Positions 6,789-16,730 of a DNA stretch of 64,000 nucleotides are shown here, one piece after another; the first letter of the stretch is position 1; every line of letters starts with the position of its first letter. The position numbers and the translations under genes were made by a program. The notes beneath the pieces were generated by a model. That model saw only the letters and a program-made list of their open reading frames with translations. It had not been told where the DNA came from and searched no databases. The DNA comes from Comamonas granuli NBRC 101663 (GTDB lineage: Bacteria; Pseudomonadota; Gammaproteobacteria; Burkholderiales; Burkholderiaceae_C), in the NCBI RefSeq assembly GCF_000739995.1, contig NZ_BBJX01000005.1:310001-374000 (forward strand). Direction: 5' to 3'.

Positions 6789-9506
6789 ATGCCCGTCGTG
6801 CGGTTCAGGGATGTTTTTGCGACCTTTCTGCGGGTGCGGCGCATGGGCCGCCATTTCCGCCGCCGGTTGCTGCCGGAGTCCCTGCCGGCGGCAGGCGCAG
6901 GCCGCGAACTGCCCGCGCCGCTGGGCCAGGCCTTGGCGGCCAGCGCTGCCAGCGCCCCCGAGGCCCTGCTGGCGCGCCTGGGCAGCCGCACCGCAGGCCT
7001 CACCGAGGACGAGGCGCGCACCCTGCGCGCGCGCGTGGGGCCCAATGAGGTCGGGCACGAAAAGCCCCTGCCCTGGTGGCTGCACCTGTGGCATTGCTAC
7101 CGCACCCCCTTCAGCCTGCTGCTGAGCGTGCTGGCGGCCGTCTCCCTGCTCACCGACGACCTGACCGGCGCCCTCACCATCGGTGCGATGGTGCTGCTCT
7201 CCACGCTGCTGCGCTTCTGGCAGGAGGGCAAGTCCAACCGGGCGGCCGATGCGCTCAAGCACATGGTCAGCAACACGGCCACCGTGCTGCGCCCGCGTGC
7301 CGCGGACGGCCTGGCCGAGCGCGCGGAGCTGCCGATCCGCCTGCTGGTGCCGGGCGATGTGATCGCCCTGTCGGCGGGCGACATGGTGCCGGCGGACTGC
7401 CGCGTGCTCACGGCCAAGGACTTGTTCCTGGCGCAGGCCGCCATGACGGGCGAGTCCCTGCCGGTGGAGAAGTTCGCCACCCAGCGCGATGCCGCGGCGG
7501 CCAGTCCCCTGGAGCTGGAGAACATTCTCTTCATGGGCACCAACGTGGTCTCGGGCGCCGCCACCGCCGTGGTGCTGGCCACGGGCAACGGCACCTGCCT
7601 GGGAGTGCTGGCCGGTTCCGTGGCAGTGGCCGAGCGCGCGCCCACGGCCTTCCAGGTGGGCGTCAACCAGGTGAGCTGGCTGCTCATCCGCTTCATGCTG
7701 GTGATGGTGCCGCTGGTGTTCCTGCTCAACGGTTTCACCAAGGGCGACTGGCTGCAGGCGCTGCTGTTCGCGCTGTCCGTCGCCGTGGGCCTGACGCCCG
7801 AGATGCTGCCCATGATCGTGACCTCCACCCTGGCCAAGGGGGCGGTGTTCCTCTCGCGCAAGAAGGTCATCGTCAAGCGCCTCGATGCCATCCAGAACTT
7901 CGGCGCCATGGACGTGCTGTGCACCGACAAGACGGGCACGCTGACGCAGGACAAGATCTTTCTGGCGCGCCACGTCGATGCCTGGGGTGCGGAGTCCGCG
8001 GAAGTGCTGGAACTCGCCTACCTCAACAGCTACTACCAGACGGGGCTGAAGAACCTGCTCGACGTGGCCGTGCTGGAGCATGCCGAGGTGCACCGCGACC
8101 TCGAACCGCTGCACAATTTCCACAAGATCGACGAGATTCCCTTCGACTTCACGCGCCGGCGCATGTCCGTCATCGTGGCCGAGCGCGCGGCCGGCCACCG
8201 GCTCATCACCAAGGGCGCGCTGGACGAAGTGCTGGCCGTGTGCACGCAGGTGCGCCGCGGCAGTGCCACCGAGCCGCTGGCACCGGACGCGCTCGAGCGC
8301 ATCCGCAGCGTGGCCGCCGCGCTCAACGGCGAGGGCCTGCGCGTTGTGGCCGTGGCCGCCAAGGACGCCGCCCCCGGGCAGCACACCTACGGCCTGGCCG
8401 ACGAATGCGGCCTGACCCTGATCGGCTACGTGGCCTTCCTCGACCCGCCCAAGGAGACCACGGCCCCCGCGCTGCAGGCGCTGGCCGGGCACGGCGTGGC
8501 CCTCAAGGTGCTGACCGGCGACAACGAGCGCGTGACGGCCAAGATCTGCCACGAGGTGGGCCTGGAGAGCCGCGGCGTGCTGCTGGGCGGCGAGGTCGAG
8601 CAGATGGACGGGCCGGCCCTGGCCGAGGCGGTGGAGCGCCACAACGTCTTTGCCCGGCTCACGCCCGCGCACAAGGAGCGCATCGTGCGCCAGCTCAAGG
8701 CCAATGGCCACGTGGTCGGCTTCCTGGGCGACGGCATCAACGACGCGCCGGCCCTGCGCGCCGCCGACATCGGCATCTCGGTCGATTCGGCCGTGGACAT
8801 CGCCAAGGAGGCGGCCGACCTCATCCTGCTGGAGAAAAGCCTCATGGTGCTCGACGAGGGCGTGGTCGAGGGGCGGCGCACCTTCATCAACATGCTCAAG
8901 TACATCAAGATGACGGCGAGCTCCAACTTCGGCAACGTGCTCTCGGTGCTGGTGGCCTCGGTGTTCATCCCCTTCCTGCCCATGCTGCCCATGCACCTGC
9001 TGGTGCAGAACCTGCTCTACGACATCTCGCAGATCGCCATTCCCTTCGACCATGTGGACGAGGGACTGCTGCGCGCGCCCCAGCACTGGCGGCCGGGCGA
9101 CATCGGCCACTTCATGCTGTATTTCGGGCCCATCAGTTCGGTGTTCGACCTGCTGACCTTTGCGCTCATGTGGTTCGTGTTCGGCGCGCAGACGCCGGCG
9201 CAGCAAACGCTGTTCCAGTCCGGCTGGTTCACGGTGGGCCTGCTCACGCAGACACTGATCGTGCACATGATCCGCACGCCCCAATGGCCCTTCGTCCAGA
9301 GCCGCGCGGCCGCGCCGCTGCTGGTGATGACGGGTCTGATCATGGCCGTGGGCGTGTTCCTGCCCATGGGGCCGCTGGCGGGCGCCTTCAAGCTGCAGCC
9401 GCTGCCGCCGCTGTACTTCGCCCTGCTGCCCCTGCTGCTGCTGGGCTACCTGGGCCTGACGCAGGCCATGAAGGGCTACTACCGCCGCCGCTGGGGCTGG
9501 CAGTAG
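6789..9506 (+). CDS. mgtA: Magnesium-transporting P-type ATPase (MgtA/MgtB type)
   Basis: 905 residues, family length. It imports Mg2+ across the inner membrane using ATP. Visible P-type ATPase marks: actuator TGES at about 220-223, phosphorylated Asp380 in DKTGTLT, and the hinge GDGINDAPALRAADIGISVD near 647. The type IIIB signature PEMLPMIVTSTLAKGA and about ten membrane segments (the C-terminal group near LPMLPMHLLVQNLLYDISQI) are also present. Start ATG 6789 is fixed by a very good AGGAGG 5 bases upstream; longer open frame to 6612 would overlap nothing useful. The leader contains a strong hairpin (6721-6745) that may matter, because mgtA leaders in other bacteria are Mg2+-sensing. Confidence 0.93.
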   Translation: MPVVRFRDVFATFLRVRRMGRHFRRRLLPESLPAAGAGRELPAPLGQALAASAASAPEALLARLGSRTAGLTEDEARTLRARVGPNEVGHEKPLPWWLHLWHCYRTPFSLLLSVLAAVSLLTDDLTGALTIGAMVLLSTLLRFWQEGKSNRAADALKHMVSNTATVLRPRAADGLAERAELPIRLLVPGDVIALSAGDMVPADCRVLTAKDLFLAQAAMTGESLPVEKFATQRDAAAASPLELENILFMGTNVVSGAATAVVLATGNGTCLGVLAGSVAVAERAPTAFQVGVNQVSWLLIRFMLVMVPLVFLLNGFTKGDWLQALLFALSVAVGLTPEMLPMIVTSTLAKGAVFLSRKKVIVKRLDAIQNFGAMDVLCTDKTGTLTQDKIFLARHVDAWGAESAEVLELAYLNSYYQTGLKNLLDVAVLEHAEVHRDLEPLHNFHKIDEIPFDFTRRRMSVIVAERAAGHRLITKGALDEVLAVCTQVRRGSATEPLAPDALERIRSVAAALNGEGLRVVAVAAKDAAPGQHTYGLADECGLTLIGYVAFLDPPKETTAPALQALAGHGVALKVLTGDNERVTAKICHEVGLESRGVLLGGEVEQMDGPALAEAVERHNVFARLTPAHKERIVRQLKANGHVVGFLGDGINDAPALRAADIGISVDSAVDIAKEAADLILLEKSLMVLDEGVVEGRRTFINMLKYIKMTASSNFGNVLSVLVASVFIPFLPMLPMHLLVQNLLYDISQIAIPFDHVDEGLLRAPQHWRPGDIGHFMLYFGPISSVFDLLTFALMWFVFGAQTPAQQTLFQSGWFTVGLLTQTLIVHMIRTPQWPFVQSRAAAPLLVMTGLIMAVGVFLPMGPLAGAFKLQPLPPLYFALLPLLLLGYLGLTQAMKGYYRRRWGWQ

Positions 9507-9522
9507 CCGGCGGGCGGCGCGC

Positions 9523-10791
9523 TCAGGCCCGCGGCCGCGTGGCCCAGGCCAGGACGAAGCTCAGCGCCAGCGCCGGCAGGGCCGAGCCCAGCGCCGGGGC
9601 GAGCTGCGGCAGCAGGTGGTACAGCGCCACGCCGGCCAGCCAGATGGCGATGGGCGCGGCATGCGCCCTGCCGGCGCGCTGCAGCAGCGCGTGGGCATCG
9701 GCGCCAAAGGCCAGGCGCCCGAGGATGACGCCGAACAGCGGCACGAACACCGAGCTGAGCAGCAGCAGGAAGGGCTCCAGGCTGTGCATGGGCAGCACCA
9801 GGGCCAGCAGCGTGCACACCACGGCCAGCAGCATGCCCCAGCGGCGCACGCTCCAGCGCGGCAGCAGGCTGTGGCTGGAGACGGCGCCCGAGTAGGCGTC
9901 GCCATAGGCGTTGTCCACCTCGTCGATGAGGATGAGCGAGAGCGCGATCAGGCCGCCCTGGGCCAGCAGCAGCGCGGTCACCAGGTCCTGGCTGGGCAGG
10001 GTGAGGGCCACCAGCACGCCCAGCGCGTAGCACCAGATGTTGGCCACGGCATAGCCGGCCCAGGCGCCGCGCAGCGCGCCGCGACCGCTCTGGCCATGGC
10101 GCGCGTAGTCGGCCACCAGCGGCAGCCACGAGATGGGCATGGCGATGACCAGGTCCAGCGCCGCCATCACGCCCATGCCGCCCTCGCCGCGGCGCTGCCA
10201 CAGGTCGGCCAGCCCCTGCTCCTGCGCCAGCACCAGGAACTGCCAGGACAGCCACAGCAGCGAGAGCACGACCAGCGGCAGCGCCACGCGCGCGATCACG
10301 CGGCGCACCAACTGCACCATGGAGCCGCTGATGAGCAGCAGCACCACGCCGCCCCACAGCAGCGTGGCGGCCACGGGCCAGGCTGCGCCCTCGAGCATGC
10401 CGCCCTGGCGGGCGATGGCCACGCTGGCGTCGCGCATCACCACCAGCTCGAAGGTGCCCCAGCCCACGAGCTGAACGATATTGAGCGCAATGGGCAACTG
10501 CGCGAACTGGCGGCCGTACACGGCGTGCATGAGGCCGGCGCTGGCCAGGCCGCTGTCGCAGCCGATCTTGGCCACCCAGCCGAGCAGCCCGGCGCCCAGG
10601 ATGGAGCCGGCGACGATGGCGAGCAGGGCTTCCTGCGTGCCCAGCGCGGGCATGAGGTAGGCGCCCACCTGCATGACGAGCAGGCCGACGCCCAGGCTGA
10701 ACCAGAGCGAGGCGTGGTCGTGCCAGCGAAAGACGCGTGCGCCCTCGGCGACCGGGGTCAGCGCCTCATTGGTGGATGTGGTGGTGTGCAT
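9523..10791 (-). CDS. cytX: Putative hydroxymethylpyrimidine transporter CytX
   Basis: 422 residues with about twelve membrane segments in the NCS1 (cytosine/allantoin permease) fold: DHASLWFSLGVGLLVMQVGAYL at the N-terminus and a substrate-site-like AMPISWLPLVADYAR in the middle. The family alone would suggest cytosine uptake. The TPP riboswitch directly upstream makes HMP (thiamine pyrimidine) uptake the likely role, as established for CytX-type genes. Start ATG 10791 has a perfect AAGGAGG on its own strand 8 bases upstream. It converges on mgtA with a 16-bp gap. Confidence 0.88.
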   Translation of the reverse strand: MHTTTSTNEALTPVAEGARVFRWHDHASLWFSLGVGLLVMQVGAYLMPALGTQEALLAIVAGSILGAGLLGWVAKIGCDSGLASAGLMHAVYGRQFAQLPIALNIVQLVGWGTFELVVMRDASVAIARQGGMLEGAAWPVAATLLWGGVVLLLISGSMVQLVRRVIARVALPLVVLSLLWLSWQFLVLAQEQGLADLWQRRGEGGMGVMAALDLVIAMPISWLPLVADYARHGQSGRGALRGAWAGYAVANIWCYALGVLVALTLPSQDLVTALLLAQGGLIALSLILIDEVDNAYGDAYSGAVSSHSLLPRWSVRRWGMLLAVVCTLLALVLPMHSLEPFLLLLSSVFVPLFGVILGRLAFGADAHALLQRAGRAHAAPIAIWLAGVALYHLLPQLAPALGSALPALALSFVLAWATRPRA

Positions 10792-10865
10792 GCAATGGCC
10801 TCCTTGCCATGCCGTGCAGGAAGGCCGCCCGGCGCGCGTGCGGTACGGCGTGCCATGGCGTGCGG

Positions 10866-10950
10866 GCTTCCCTGCGCGAGGATGATCTCAATCAGGTTCA
10901 AAGGGACTCTCTCAGCCCGCGCGCCTGAAGCGGCGCGGGGCACCCCCAGC
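10866..10950 (-). promoter_or_regulatory. TPP riboswitch of cytX
   Basis: Reading the minus strand, a GGGGTGCCCC stem is followed by CTGAGAGAGTCCC and then AACCTGATTGAGATCATCC plus CGCGCAGGGA, the full thi-box signature. It lies about 75 bp upstream of cytX. A TAGAAT -10-like hexamer at 10982-10987 (minus) overlaps the phoR stop codon, so the cytX promoter may be embedded in the 3' end of phoR; no good -35 is visible. Confidence 0.95.
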
Positions 10951-10984
10951 GGTATGCCGCGCCTTGCGGAACGGCGTGGGGATT

Positions 10985-12367
10985 CTAGTCGGCCGGCAAA
11001 GACCTGGGGCTGCCAGGGGGGAGCGGCGCGGGCGGCGTGGCGCCGCGCAGCCGGTGGGCGGGGAAGGTGGCGCTGAATTCCGCTCCCTGGCCCGGCGTGC
11101 TCGCGATGCCCAGCACGGCCTCGTGGCGCTGCAGCACATGCTTGACGATGGCCAGGCCCAGGCCGGTGCCGCCCGTGTCGCGCGAGCGGCTGCGGTCCAC
11201 GCGGTAGAAGCGCTCGGTCAGGCGGGGCAGGTCTTCGGGGGCGATGCCGGCGCCGGTGTCGCGCACGGCAAAGCGCGCGCGCCCGTCCTCCAGCGGCTGC
11301 CATTGCACGGTGATGCTGCCGCCCGCGGGCGTGTAGCGCACGGCGTTGCCGATGAGGTTGGACAGCGCGCTGTGCAGCTCGGCCGGGTTGCCCGCGATCT
11401 CGCCGCAGGCGCGCTGGAAGTCCGCCGGGGGGAACTGCAGGTGCAGCGGCGGCGCGCCCGCGGGCGTGACCATGAGCGCGAGTACGCGCGCCTCCTCCTC
11501 GCAGCGCTGCAGCAGGCTGTGCACGCTGGTCCATGCGCCGTGCCCCGGCGGCGGGCTGCCTTCGAGGCGCGAGAGGGTGAGCAGGTCCTGCACCAGGTGC
11601 TGCATGCGCGTGGCCTGCTGCGCCATGAGGGCGAGGTAGCGCGCGCGCTCCTCGGCGTTCAGCGGCAGGGTCTGCAGGGTCTCGATGAAGCCCGCGAGCA
11701 CGGTGAGCGGCGTGCGGATCTCGTGCGAGACGTTGGCCACGAAGTCACGCCGCATGGCCTCGGCCTGCTCCAGGGCGGTGACGTCGCGCGAGAGCAGGAG
11801 CTTGCGCCCGTCGCCGTAGGGGTGCAGGCGCGCGGCGATGCGCACGGGCCGCGAGGGCGTGCTCTCGCGCCCGGTCAGCAGCACGTCGTGGTCATAGTCC
11901 TGCGCGGCCTGGTAGGCGCTGAAGCCGGGGTCGCGCAGCAGGTTGCCTATGGACTGCAGCAGGTCGCGCGCGGGGTCCAGCCCGAAATGGCTGGCCGCCA
12001 TCTGGTTGCACCATTCGATGCGGCCCTGGGCGTCGAGCAGGGTCACGCCGTTGGGCGAGGCCTGCAGCGCCGCCAGGATTTCCTGCAGGCGCGCGTCGCT
12101 GGCCTGTTCGCGCTGCTGGCTCTGGCGCAGCAGGCGGCGCATGCGGTCGGCCGCCTCGCCCCACAGGCCGTGCAGGCGCGGCGTGTGCGCCAGGTCGCCC
12201 GCGCGCAGCCAGGCCAGCACGCGGGCGCTGTTCCAGACTTCGCCCGCCCACCACAGCAGTGCGCCCGCGCTGGCGCCCGCCGCGCCCGCCCAGGGCCCGG
12301 CCAGCCACCAGCCGAGTGCGCCGCCCGCCCAGGGGAAGGCAAAGAAGATCAGGATTCGCAGCAGCAT
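10985..12367 (-). CDS. phoR: Phosphate regulon sensor histidine kinase PhoR
   Basis: 460 residues. Two N-terminal membrane segments (ILIFFAFPWAGGALGWWLAG and a second near 30-45) are followed by a PAS domain (about 95-185, ASPNGVTLLDAQGRIEWCN) and the HisKA box FVANVSHEIRTPLTVL with phospho-acceptor His215. The ATPase domain has N box NLIGNAVRYT, G1 DTGAGI and G2 GGTGLGLAIVKH. It phosphorylates PhoB under phosphate limitation and is normally restrained through Pst/PhoU. It is the last gene of the pst-phoU-phoBR run; a repeat separates it from phoB. Confidence 0.93.
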   Translation of the reverse strand: MLLRILIFFAFPWAGGALGWWLAGPWAGAAGASAGALLWWAGEVWNSARVLAWLRAGDLAHTPRLHGLWGEAADRMRRLLRQSQQREQASDARLQEILAALQASPNGVTLLDAQGRIEWCNQMAASHFGLDPARDLLQSIGNLLRDPGFSAYQAAQDYDHDVLLTGRESTPSRPVRIAARLHPYGDGRKLLLSRDVTALEQAEAMRRDFVANVSHEIRTPLTVLAGFIETLQTLPLNAEERARYLALMAQQATRMQHLVQDLLTLSRLEGSPPPGHGAWTSVHSLLQRCEEEARVLALMVTPAGAPPLHLQFPPADFQRACGEIAGNPAELHSALSNLIGNAVRYTPAGGSITVQWQPLEDGRARFAVRDTGAGIAPEDLPRLTERFYRVDRSRSRDTGGTGLGLAIVKHVLQRHEAVLGIASTPGQGAEFSATFPAHRLRGATPPAPLPPGSPRSLPAD

Positions 12368-12392
12368 GGTGGCTAGGGGCTGGGGGAGTGGG

Positions 12393-12487
12393 TAGCTATT
12401 ATTTAGATAGCTGCTGGCGCTTTATGAATAAGGCTTTGCAAAAGAAATAATGCTGAATGGCTCTTGCAGAAAGCGCTGGAAGCTATT
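12393..12487. repeat. Interspersed repeat, copy 2 (two head-to-head units)
   Basis: The left unit reads AGCTATTATTTAGATAGCTG then CTGGCGCTT; the right unit ends AGCGCTGGAAGCTATTC, so it is the same element in the opposite orientation. The pair occupies the phoB-phoR gap, and the phoB TAG stop codon lies inside the right arm (GAATAGCT on the minus strand). Confidence 0.75.
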
Positions 12488-13208
12488 CTTTTGCTAGCGC
12501 TGCGCTCGCTGGCGCCGGCGCCGGCGCTGCCGTGAGGCGGTAGCCGGTGCCGCGCACCGTCTCGACCATGGTGCTGGCCGCGCCCAGGGCTTCGCGCAGG
12601 CGCTTGATGTGCACGTCCACCGTGCGCTCTTCGATGACCACATGGTCGCCCCAGACCCTGTCGAGCAGTTGCGTGCGGCTGTGCACGCGCTCGGCGTGCT
12701 TCATGAGGTAGTGCAGCAGCTTGAATTCCGTGGGTCCGAGCTTGAGCGGCTGGCCGGCGTGGCTCACGCGGTGCGTGGCGGCGTCGAGCTCCAGGGCGCC
12801 GATGGCGATGCGTTCGCTCGCCTGCTCGGGCGTGTGCCGGCGCAGCACGGCGCGGATGCGCGCGAGCAGCTCCTGCGTGGAGAAGGGCTTGGTGATGTAG
12901 TCGTCGGCACCGGCGTCCAGCCCGGCCACCTTGTCGGGCTCGTCGCCGCGCGCGGTGAGCATGAGGATGGGCACGCCCTTGCTGCGCGCGTCCTGGCGCC
13001 ACTTGCGTGCCAGTTGCAGGCCGCTCTGGCCGGGCAGCATCCAGTCGAGCAGGATGGCGTCGGGCAGCAGGGTGTCGAGTTCGCGCTGCGCGGCGTCGCC
13101 GTCCTCGGCCCAGATGGGCGTGAAGCCGTTGTGCCGCAGGTTCACGGCGACGAGCTCGGCGATGGCCGGTTCGTCCTCGACGATGAGGATGCGGGGTCGT
13201 TTCTTCAT
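12483..13208 (-). CDS. phoB: Phosphate regulon response regulator PhoB
   Basis: 241 residues, an OmpR-type regulator. The receiver domain has the acidic pocket E11/D12, phospho-acceptor Asp55 in ILLDWMLPG and the K in ITKPF. The winged-helix domain carries the DNA-recognition segment EERTVDVHIKRLREALG and the wing VRGTGYRL. It binds CTGTCAT direct repeats (Pho boxes), several of which are visible in this window. The last residues (LAKE) and the stop codon are encoded by an interspersed repeat, so the C-terminal tail is probably specific to this lineage. Confidence 0.95.
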   Translation of the reverse strand: MKKRPRILIVEDEPAIAELVAVNLRHNGFTPIWAEDGDAAQRELDTLLPDAILLDWMLPGQSGLQLARKWRQDARSKGVPILMLTARGDEPDKVAGLDAGADDYITKPFSTQELLARIRAVLRRHTPEQASERIAIGALELDAATHRVSHAGQPLKLGPTEFKLLHYLMKHAERVHSRTQLLDRVWGDHVVIEERTVDVHIKRLREALGAASTMVETVRGTGYRLTAAPAPAPASAALAKE

Positions 13209-13260
13209 GGCCGTGCCGCCCCCCGGTGGCCCAGCCAGCGCGCTGCGGGTGGAGGCATAT

Positions 13261-13962
13261 TCATTGCACCACCGTCTCGATGTCGGCCAGCGCCTGGTGG
13301 CGCACGTCGCGCCCCTCGACCAGGTAGATGATGAGCTCGGCGATGTTCTTCGAGTGGTCGCCGATGCGTTCGATGGCCTTGGCCAGGAACAGCAGGTCCA
13401 GGCTGGCGGAGATGGTGCGCGGGTCTTCGACCATGTAGGTGATGAGCTTGCGCACGAAGCCGTCGAACTCGTGGTCGATCAGGTCGTCCTCCTTGAGGAT
13501 GTCCACCGCCGCCTTGGTGTCCAGCCGGGCGAAGGCGTCCAGCGCCTTGCGCAGCAGGCCCGAGGCCAGGTCGGCCGCCACGCGCAGGTCGCTGGTCGGC
13601 AGCGAGCGTGCGGCGCCGCTCTCGATGATGGAGCGCACCATGCGCGCCATGCGCGTGGCCTCGTCGCCCATGCGCTCGAGGTTGGCCGTGGCCTTGGAGA
13701 AGGCCATGAGCAGGCGCAGGTCGCGTGCCGTGGGCTGGCGCCGCGCAATGATGGTGGTGAGTTCGTGGTCGATCTCCACCTCCATGCTGTTGACGCGGCT
13801 CTCCAGCGTCTCCACCTGGGCGGCAGACTCCAGGCTGAACTGCGACAGCGCCTGGATGGCGTGGCGGATCTGCGACTCCACCAGCCCGCCCAGCTCCATG
13901 ACGCGGGCGGAGACGCTGTTGAGTTCGCTGTCGAATTGCGTGGAAAGGTGTTTGTCGGTCAT
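13261..13962 (-). CDS. phoU: Phosphate uptake regulator PhoU
   Basis: 233 residues made of two three-helix PhoU bundles, each with the metal-binding acidic motif (first [16 protein letters not shown], second [19 protein letters not shown]). PhoU links the Pst transporter to PhoR and silences the regulon when phosphate is sufficient. Start ATG 13962 overlaps the pstB stop as ATGA. It lies between pstB and phoB in the usual order. Confidence 0.95.
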   Translation of the reverse strand: MTDKHLSTQFDSELNSVSARVMELGGLVESQIRHAIQALSQFSLESAAQVETLESRVNSMEVEIDHELTTIIARRQPTARDLRLLMAFSKATANLERMGDEATRMARMVRSIIESGAARSLPTSDLRVAADLASGLLRKALDAFARLDTKAAVDILKEDDLIDHEFDGFVRKLITYMVEDPRTISASLDLLFLAKAIERIGDHSKNIAELIIYLVEGRDVRHQALADIETVVQ

Positions 13963-14735
13963 CCAAATCTCCCGGTGATGTAGTCCTCGGTCTCCTTGCG
14001 CTGCGGCTTGAAGAACATCTGCTCGGTCGCGCCGAACTCGACCAGGTCGCCCAGGTACATGTAGGCCGTGTAGTCGCTGCAGCGCGCGGCCTGCTGCATG
14101 TTGTGCGTCACGATGACCACGGTGTAGTCGTTCTTGAGTTCGGCGATCAGCTCTTCGATCTTGGCGGTGGAGATCGGGTCCAGCGCCGAGCAGGGCTCGT
14201 CGAGCAGCAGCACCTCGGGCAGCACGGCAATGCCGCGCGCAATGCACAGGCGCTGCTGCTGGCCGCCCGAGAGGCCCGAGCCGCTCTGGTGCAGCTTGTC
14301 CTTCACCTCGGTCCAGAGGGCGGCCTTGCGCAGCGCCCATTCCACGCGCTCGTCCATGTCGGTGGCGCCCAGGTTCTCGAACAGCTTCACGCCGAAGGCG
14401 ATGTTGTCGTAGATCGACATGGGGAAGGGCGTGGGCTTCTGGAACACCATGCCCACTTTGGCACGCAGCAGGGCCACGTCCTGGCGGCTGGCGAGCAGGT
14501 TCTCGCCGTCGAGCAGGATCTGGCCCTCGGCGCGCTGCTCGGGGTAGAGCTCGAACATGCGGTTGAAGGTGCGCAGCAGCGTGGATTTGCCGCAGCCCGA
14601 GGGGCCGATGAAGGCCGTGACCTTCTTCTCCGGGATGTCGAGCTGGATGTTCTTGAGCGCGTGGAACTTGCCGTAGTAGAAGTTCAGGTCGCGCACGGCG
14701 ATCTTGGCCGGAACGGGGGAGGCAGTGGAGTGCAT
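13959..14735 (-). CDS. pstB: Phosphate ABC transporter ATP-binding protein
   Basis: 258 residues. Walker [10 protein letters not shown] at 44-52, ABC signature [16 protein letters not shown], Walker [14 protein letters not shown] and switch His in [10 protein letters not shown]. It is the ATPase of high-affinity phosphate import (PstSCAB). It lies 22 bp after pstA and overlaps phoU by 4 bp. Confidence 0.97.
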   Translation of the reverse strand: MHSTASPVPAKIAVRDLNFYYGKFHALKNIQLDIPEKKVTAFIGPSGCGKSTLLRTFNRMFELYPEQRAEGQILLDGENLLASRQDVALLRAKVGMVFQKPTPFPMSIYDNIAFGVKLFENLGATDMDERVEWALRKAALWTEVKDKLHQSGSGLSGGQQQRLCIARGIAVLPEVLLLDEPCSALDPISTAKIEELIAELKNDYTVVIVTHNMQQAARCSDYTAYMYLGDLVEFGATEQMFFKPQRKETEDYITGRFG

Positions 14736-14757
14736 GGGAGTCTTCCAGGGAATCGGT

Positions 14758-15645
14758 TTACTTTTGGCGCGTGAGCACCCGCGCCAGGATGTTGAGGCCC
14801 AGCACCGCCACGGTGATGAGGAACACGGCCGCCCAGGCGAGCTGCTGCCAGTTCTCGTAGGGGCTCATGGCGAACTTGAAGATGGTCACGGGCAGGCTGG
14901 CCATGGGCTTGGAGAGGTCGCCGTTCCAGAACTGGTTGTTCAGCGCGGTGAACAGGAGCGGCGCCGTCTCGCCCGCGATGCGCGCCACGGCCAGCAGCAC
15001 GCCGGTGATGACGCCCGCGCGCGCCGCGCGCAGCGTGATCATGGTGATCACCTTCCATTGGGGCGCGCCCAGGGCGTAGGCGGCCTCGCGCAGGCTGGCG
15101 GGCACCAGCAGCAGCATGTTCTCGGTCGTGCGGATGACCACCGGGATCACGATCAGCGCCAGCGCCAGGATGCCGGCGTAGCCCGAGAAGCTCTTGAAGC
15201 GCGCCACCACCACGGTGTAGACGAACAGGCCGATGACGATGGAAGGGGCCGAGAGCAGGATGTCGTTGACGAAGCGCGTGGCCGACGCCAGCCAGCCGCT
15301 CTTGCCGTATTCGGCCAGGTACACCCCGGCCATGATGCCTATGGGCGTGCCCACGAAGGTGGCCAGAGCCACCATGGTGGCCGAGCCGAACAGCGCATTG
15401 GCCAGGCCGCCGGCCTCGTTGGGCGGCGGCGTCATCTGCGTGAACAGGGTCAGCGACAGGCCGCCCAGGCCCAGGCGCAGTGTCTCCCACAGGATCCACA
15501 CCAGCCAGAACACGCCAAAGGCCATGGCCGCCAGCGAGAGACCCAGCGCCACCTGGTTGACGCGCTTGCGCGCCGCATAGCGCGCGCGGCGCGCCTGCGC
15601 CAGCTCGGCGGCGGAAATCAGTTTCTGCGAGGTGCTCGTGCTCAT
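14758..15645 (-). CDS. pstA: Phosphate ABC transporter permease PstA
   Basis: 295 residues with six membrane segments and the permease EAA-like loop ([20 protein letters not shown]). The segment [19 protein letters not shown] is characteristic of PstA. With PstC it forms the phosphate channel. It overlaps pstC by 4 bp. Confidence 0.95.
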   Translation of the reverse strand: MSTSTSQKLISAAELAQARRARYAARKRVNQVALGLSLAAMAFGVFWLVWILWETLRLGLGGLSLTLFTQMTPPPNEAGGLANALFGSATMVALATFVGTPIGIMAGVYLAEYGKSGWLASATRFVNDILLSAPSIVIGLFVYTVVVARFKSFSGYAGILALALIVIPVVIRTTENMLLLVPASLREAAYALGAPQWKVITMITLRAARAGVITGVLLAVARIAGETAPLLFTALNNQFWNGDLSKPMASLPVTIFKFAMSPYENWQQLAWAAVFLITVAVLGLNILARVLTRQK

Positions 15646-16688
15646 GTGCGGGCTCCTTCGCCCTTTTGCAGGCGCGACAGCAGTATCTTGGACAGCGCCA
15701 GCACCACGAAGGTGATGAAGAACAGCACCAGCCCCAGGTAGATCAGCGAGGCCTGGTGCAGGCCCTCGCCCGCTTCGGCGAACTCGTTGGCCAGGGCCGA
15801 GGTGATGCTGTTGGCCGCCTCGAACACCGAGAGCGAGTTCAGTTGGTTCATGTTGCCGATGACGAAGGTCACCGCCATGGTCTCGCCCAGGGCGCGGCCC
15901 AGGCCCAGCATGATGCCGCCGAGCACCCCCGTCTTGGTATAGGGCAGCACCACCTTCCAGACCACCTCCCAGGTGGTTGCGCCCAGGCCGTAGGCCGACT
16001 CCTTGAGCAGGGCGGGCGTCACTTCAAACACGTCGCGCATCACCGAGGCGATGAACGGGATGATCATGATGGCCAGGATGATCCCGGCCGACAGAATGCC
16101 TATGCCCACCGGCGGGCCCGACACCAGCGCGCCCAGGTAGGGCATGCCCTTGAACAGGGTTTGCAGCGGCTGCTGCACCCAGGTGGCCAGCAGCGGGCCG
16201 AAGACCATCAGGCCCCACATGCCGTAGACGATGGAGGGCACGGCGGCCAGCAGTTCGATGGCCGTGCCCAGCGGGCGCTTGAGCCAGGCGGGCGAGAGCT
16301 CGGTGAGGAACAGCGCAATGCCGAAGCTCACCGGCACGGCGATCAGCAGCGCGATGAACGAGGTCATCAGCGTGCCGTAAATCATCACCAGGCCGCCGTA
16401 TTCGTTCTGCACCGGGTCCCACGCGCTGCGCGTGAGGAAACCCAGGCCGTATTCGGCGATGGACGGCCAGGCGCCGATCACCAGGGAAACGAGGATGCCC
16501 AGCAGCAGGGCCAGCGTGAGGAAGGCCGCCGCACGGGCCAGCCAGGCAAACAGGCGATCCGCCAGGCGGCCGGACAGGAGCGGCGGGCGGGCGGGCGGAA
16601 GGGTCTGGCCGGAGCCCGAGAGCTGCGGCGGCAGCGCGACCGGGTGGGCGGGCAGCGTGGTGGACACAGGAGGGCCTTTGTCTTGCAT
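15642..16688 (-). CDS. pstC: Phosphate ABC transporter permease PstC
   Basis: 348 residues: a longer N-terminal cytoplasmic extension (about 40 residues, Pro-rich), then six membrane segments with [30 protein letters not shown] and the EAA loop [20 protein letters not shown]. It pairs with PstA. It is 42 bp downstream of pstS. Confidence 0.95.
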   Translation of the reverse strand: MQDKGPPVSTTLPAHPVALPPQLSGSGQTLPPARPPLLSGRLADRLFAWLARAAAFLTLALLLGILVSLVIGAWPSIAEYGLGFLTRSAWDPVQNEYGGLVMIYGTLMTSFIALLIAVPVSFGIALFLTELSPAWLKRPLGTAIELLAAVPSIVYGMWGLMVFGPLLATWVQQPLQTLFKGMPYLGALVSGPPVGIGILSAGIILAIMIIPFIASVMRDVFEVTPALLKESAYGLGATTWEVVWKVVLPYTKTGVLGGIMLGLGRALGETMAVTFVIGNMNQLNSLSVFEAANSITSALANEFAEAGEGLHQASLIYLGLVLFFITFVVLALSKILLSRLQKGEGART

Positions 16689-16730
16689 GGTACGGCGGCG
16701 GGCGCGGTATGCGCACCCGCCGCGGGCCGA

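Noticed and set aside
6720-9284. 854-codon minus-strand frame opposite mgtA
   Set aside because: His/Gln/Gly/Arg-rich shadow of a well-supported P-type ATPase gene.
7076-9895. 939-codon frame overlapping mgtA in another plus frame
   Set aside because: Composition is Ala/Gly/Arg/Pro noise and it crosses the mgtA stop and the cytX end.
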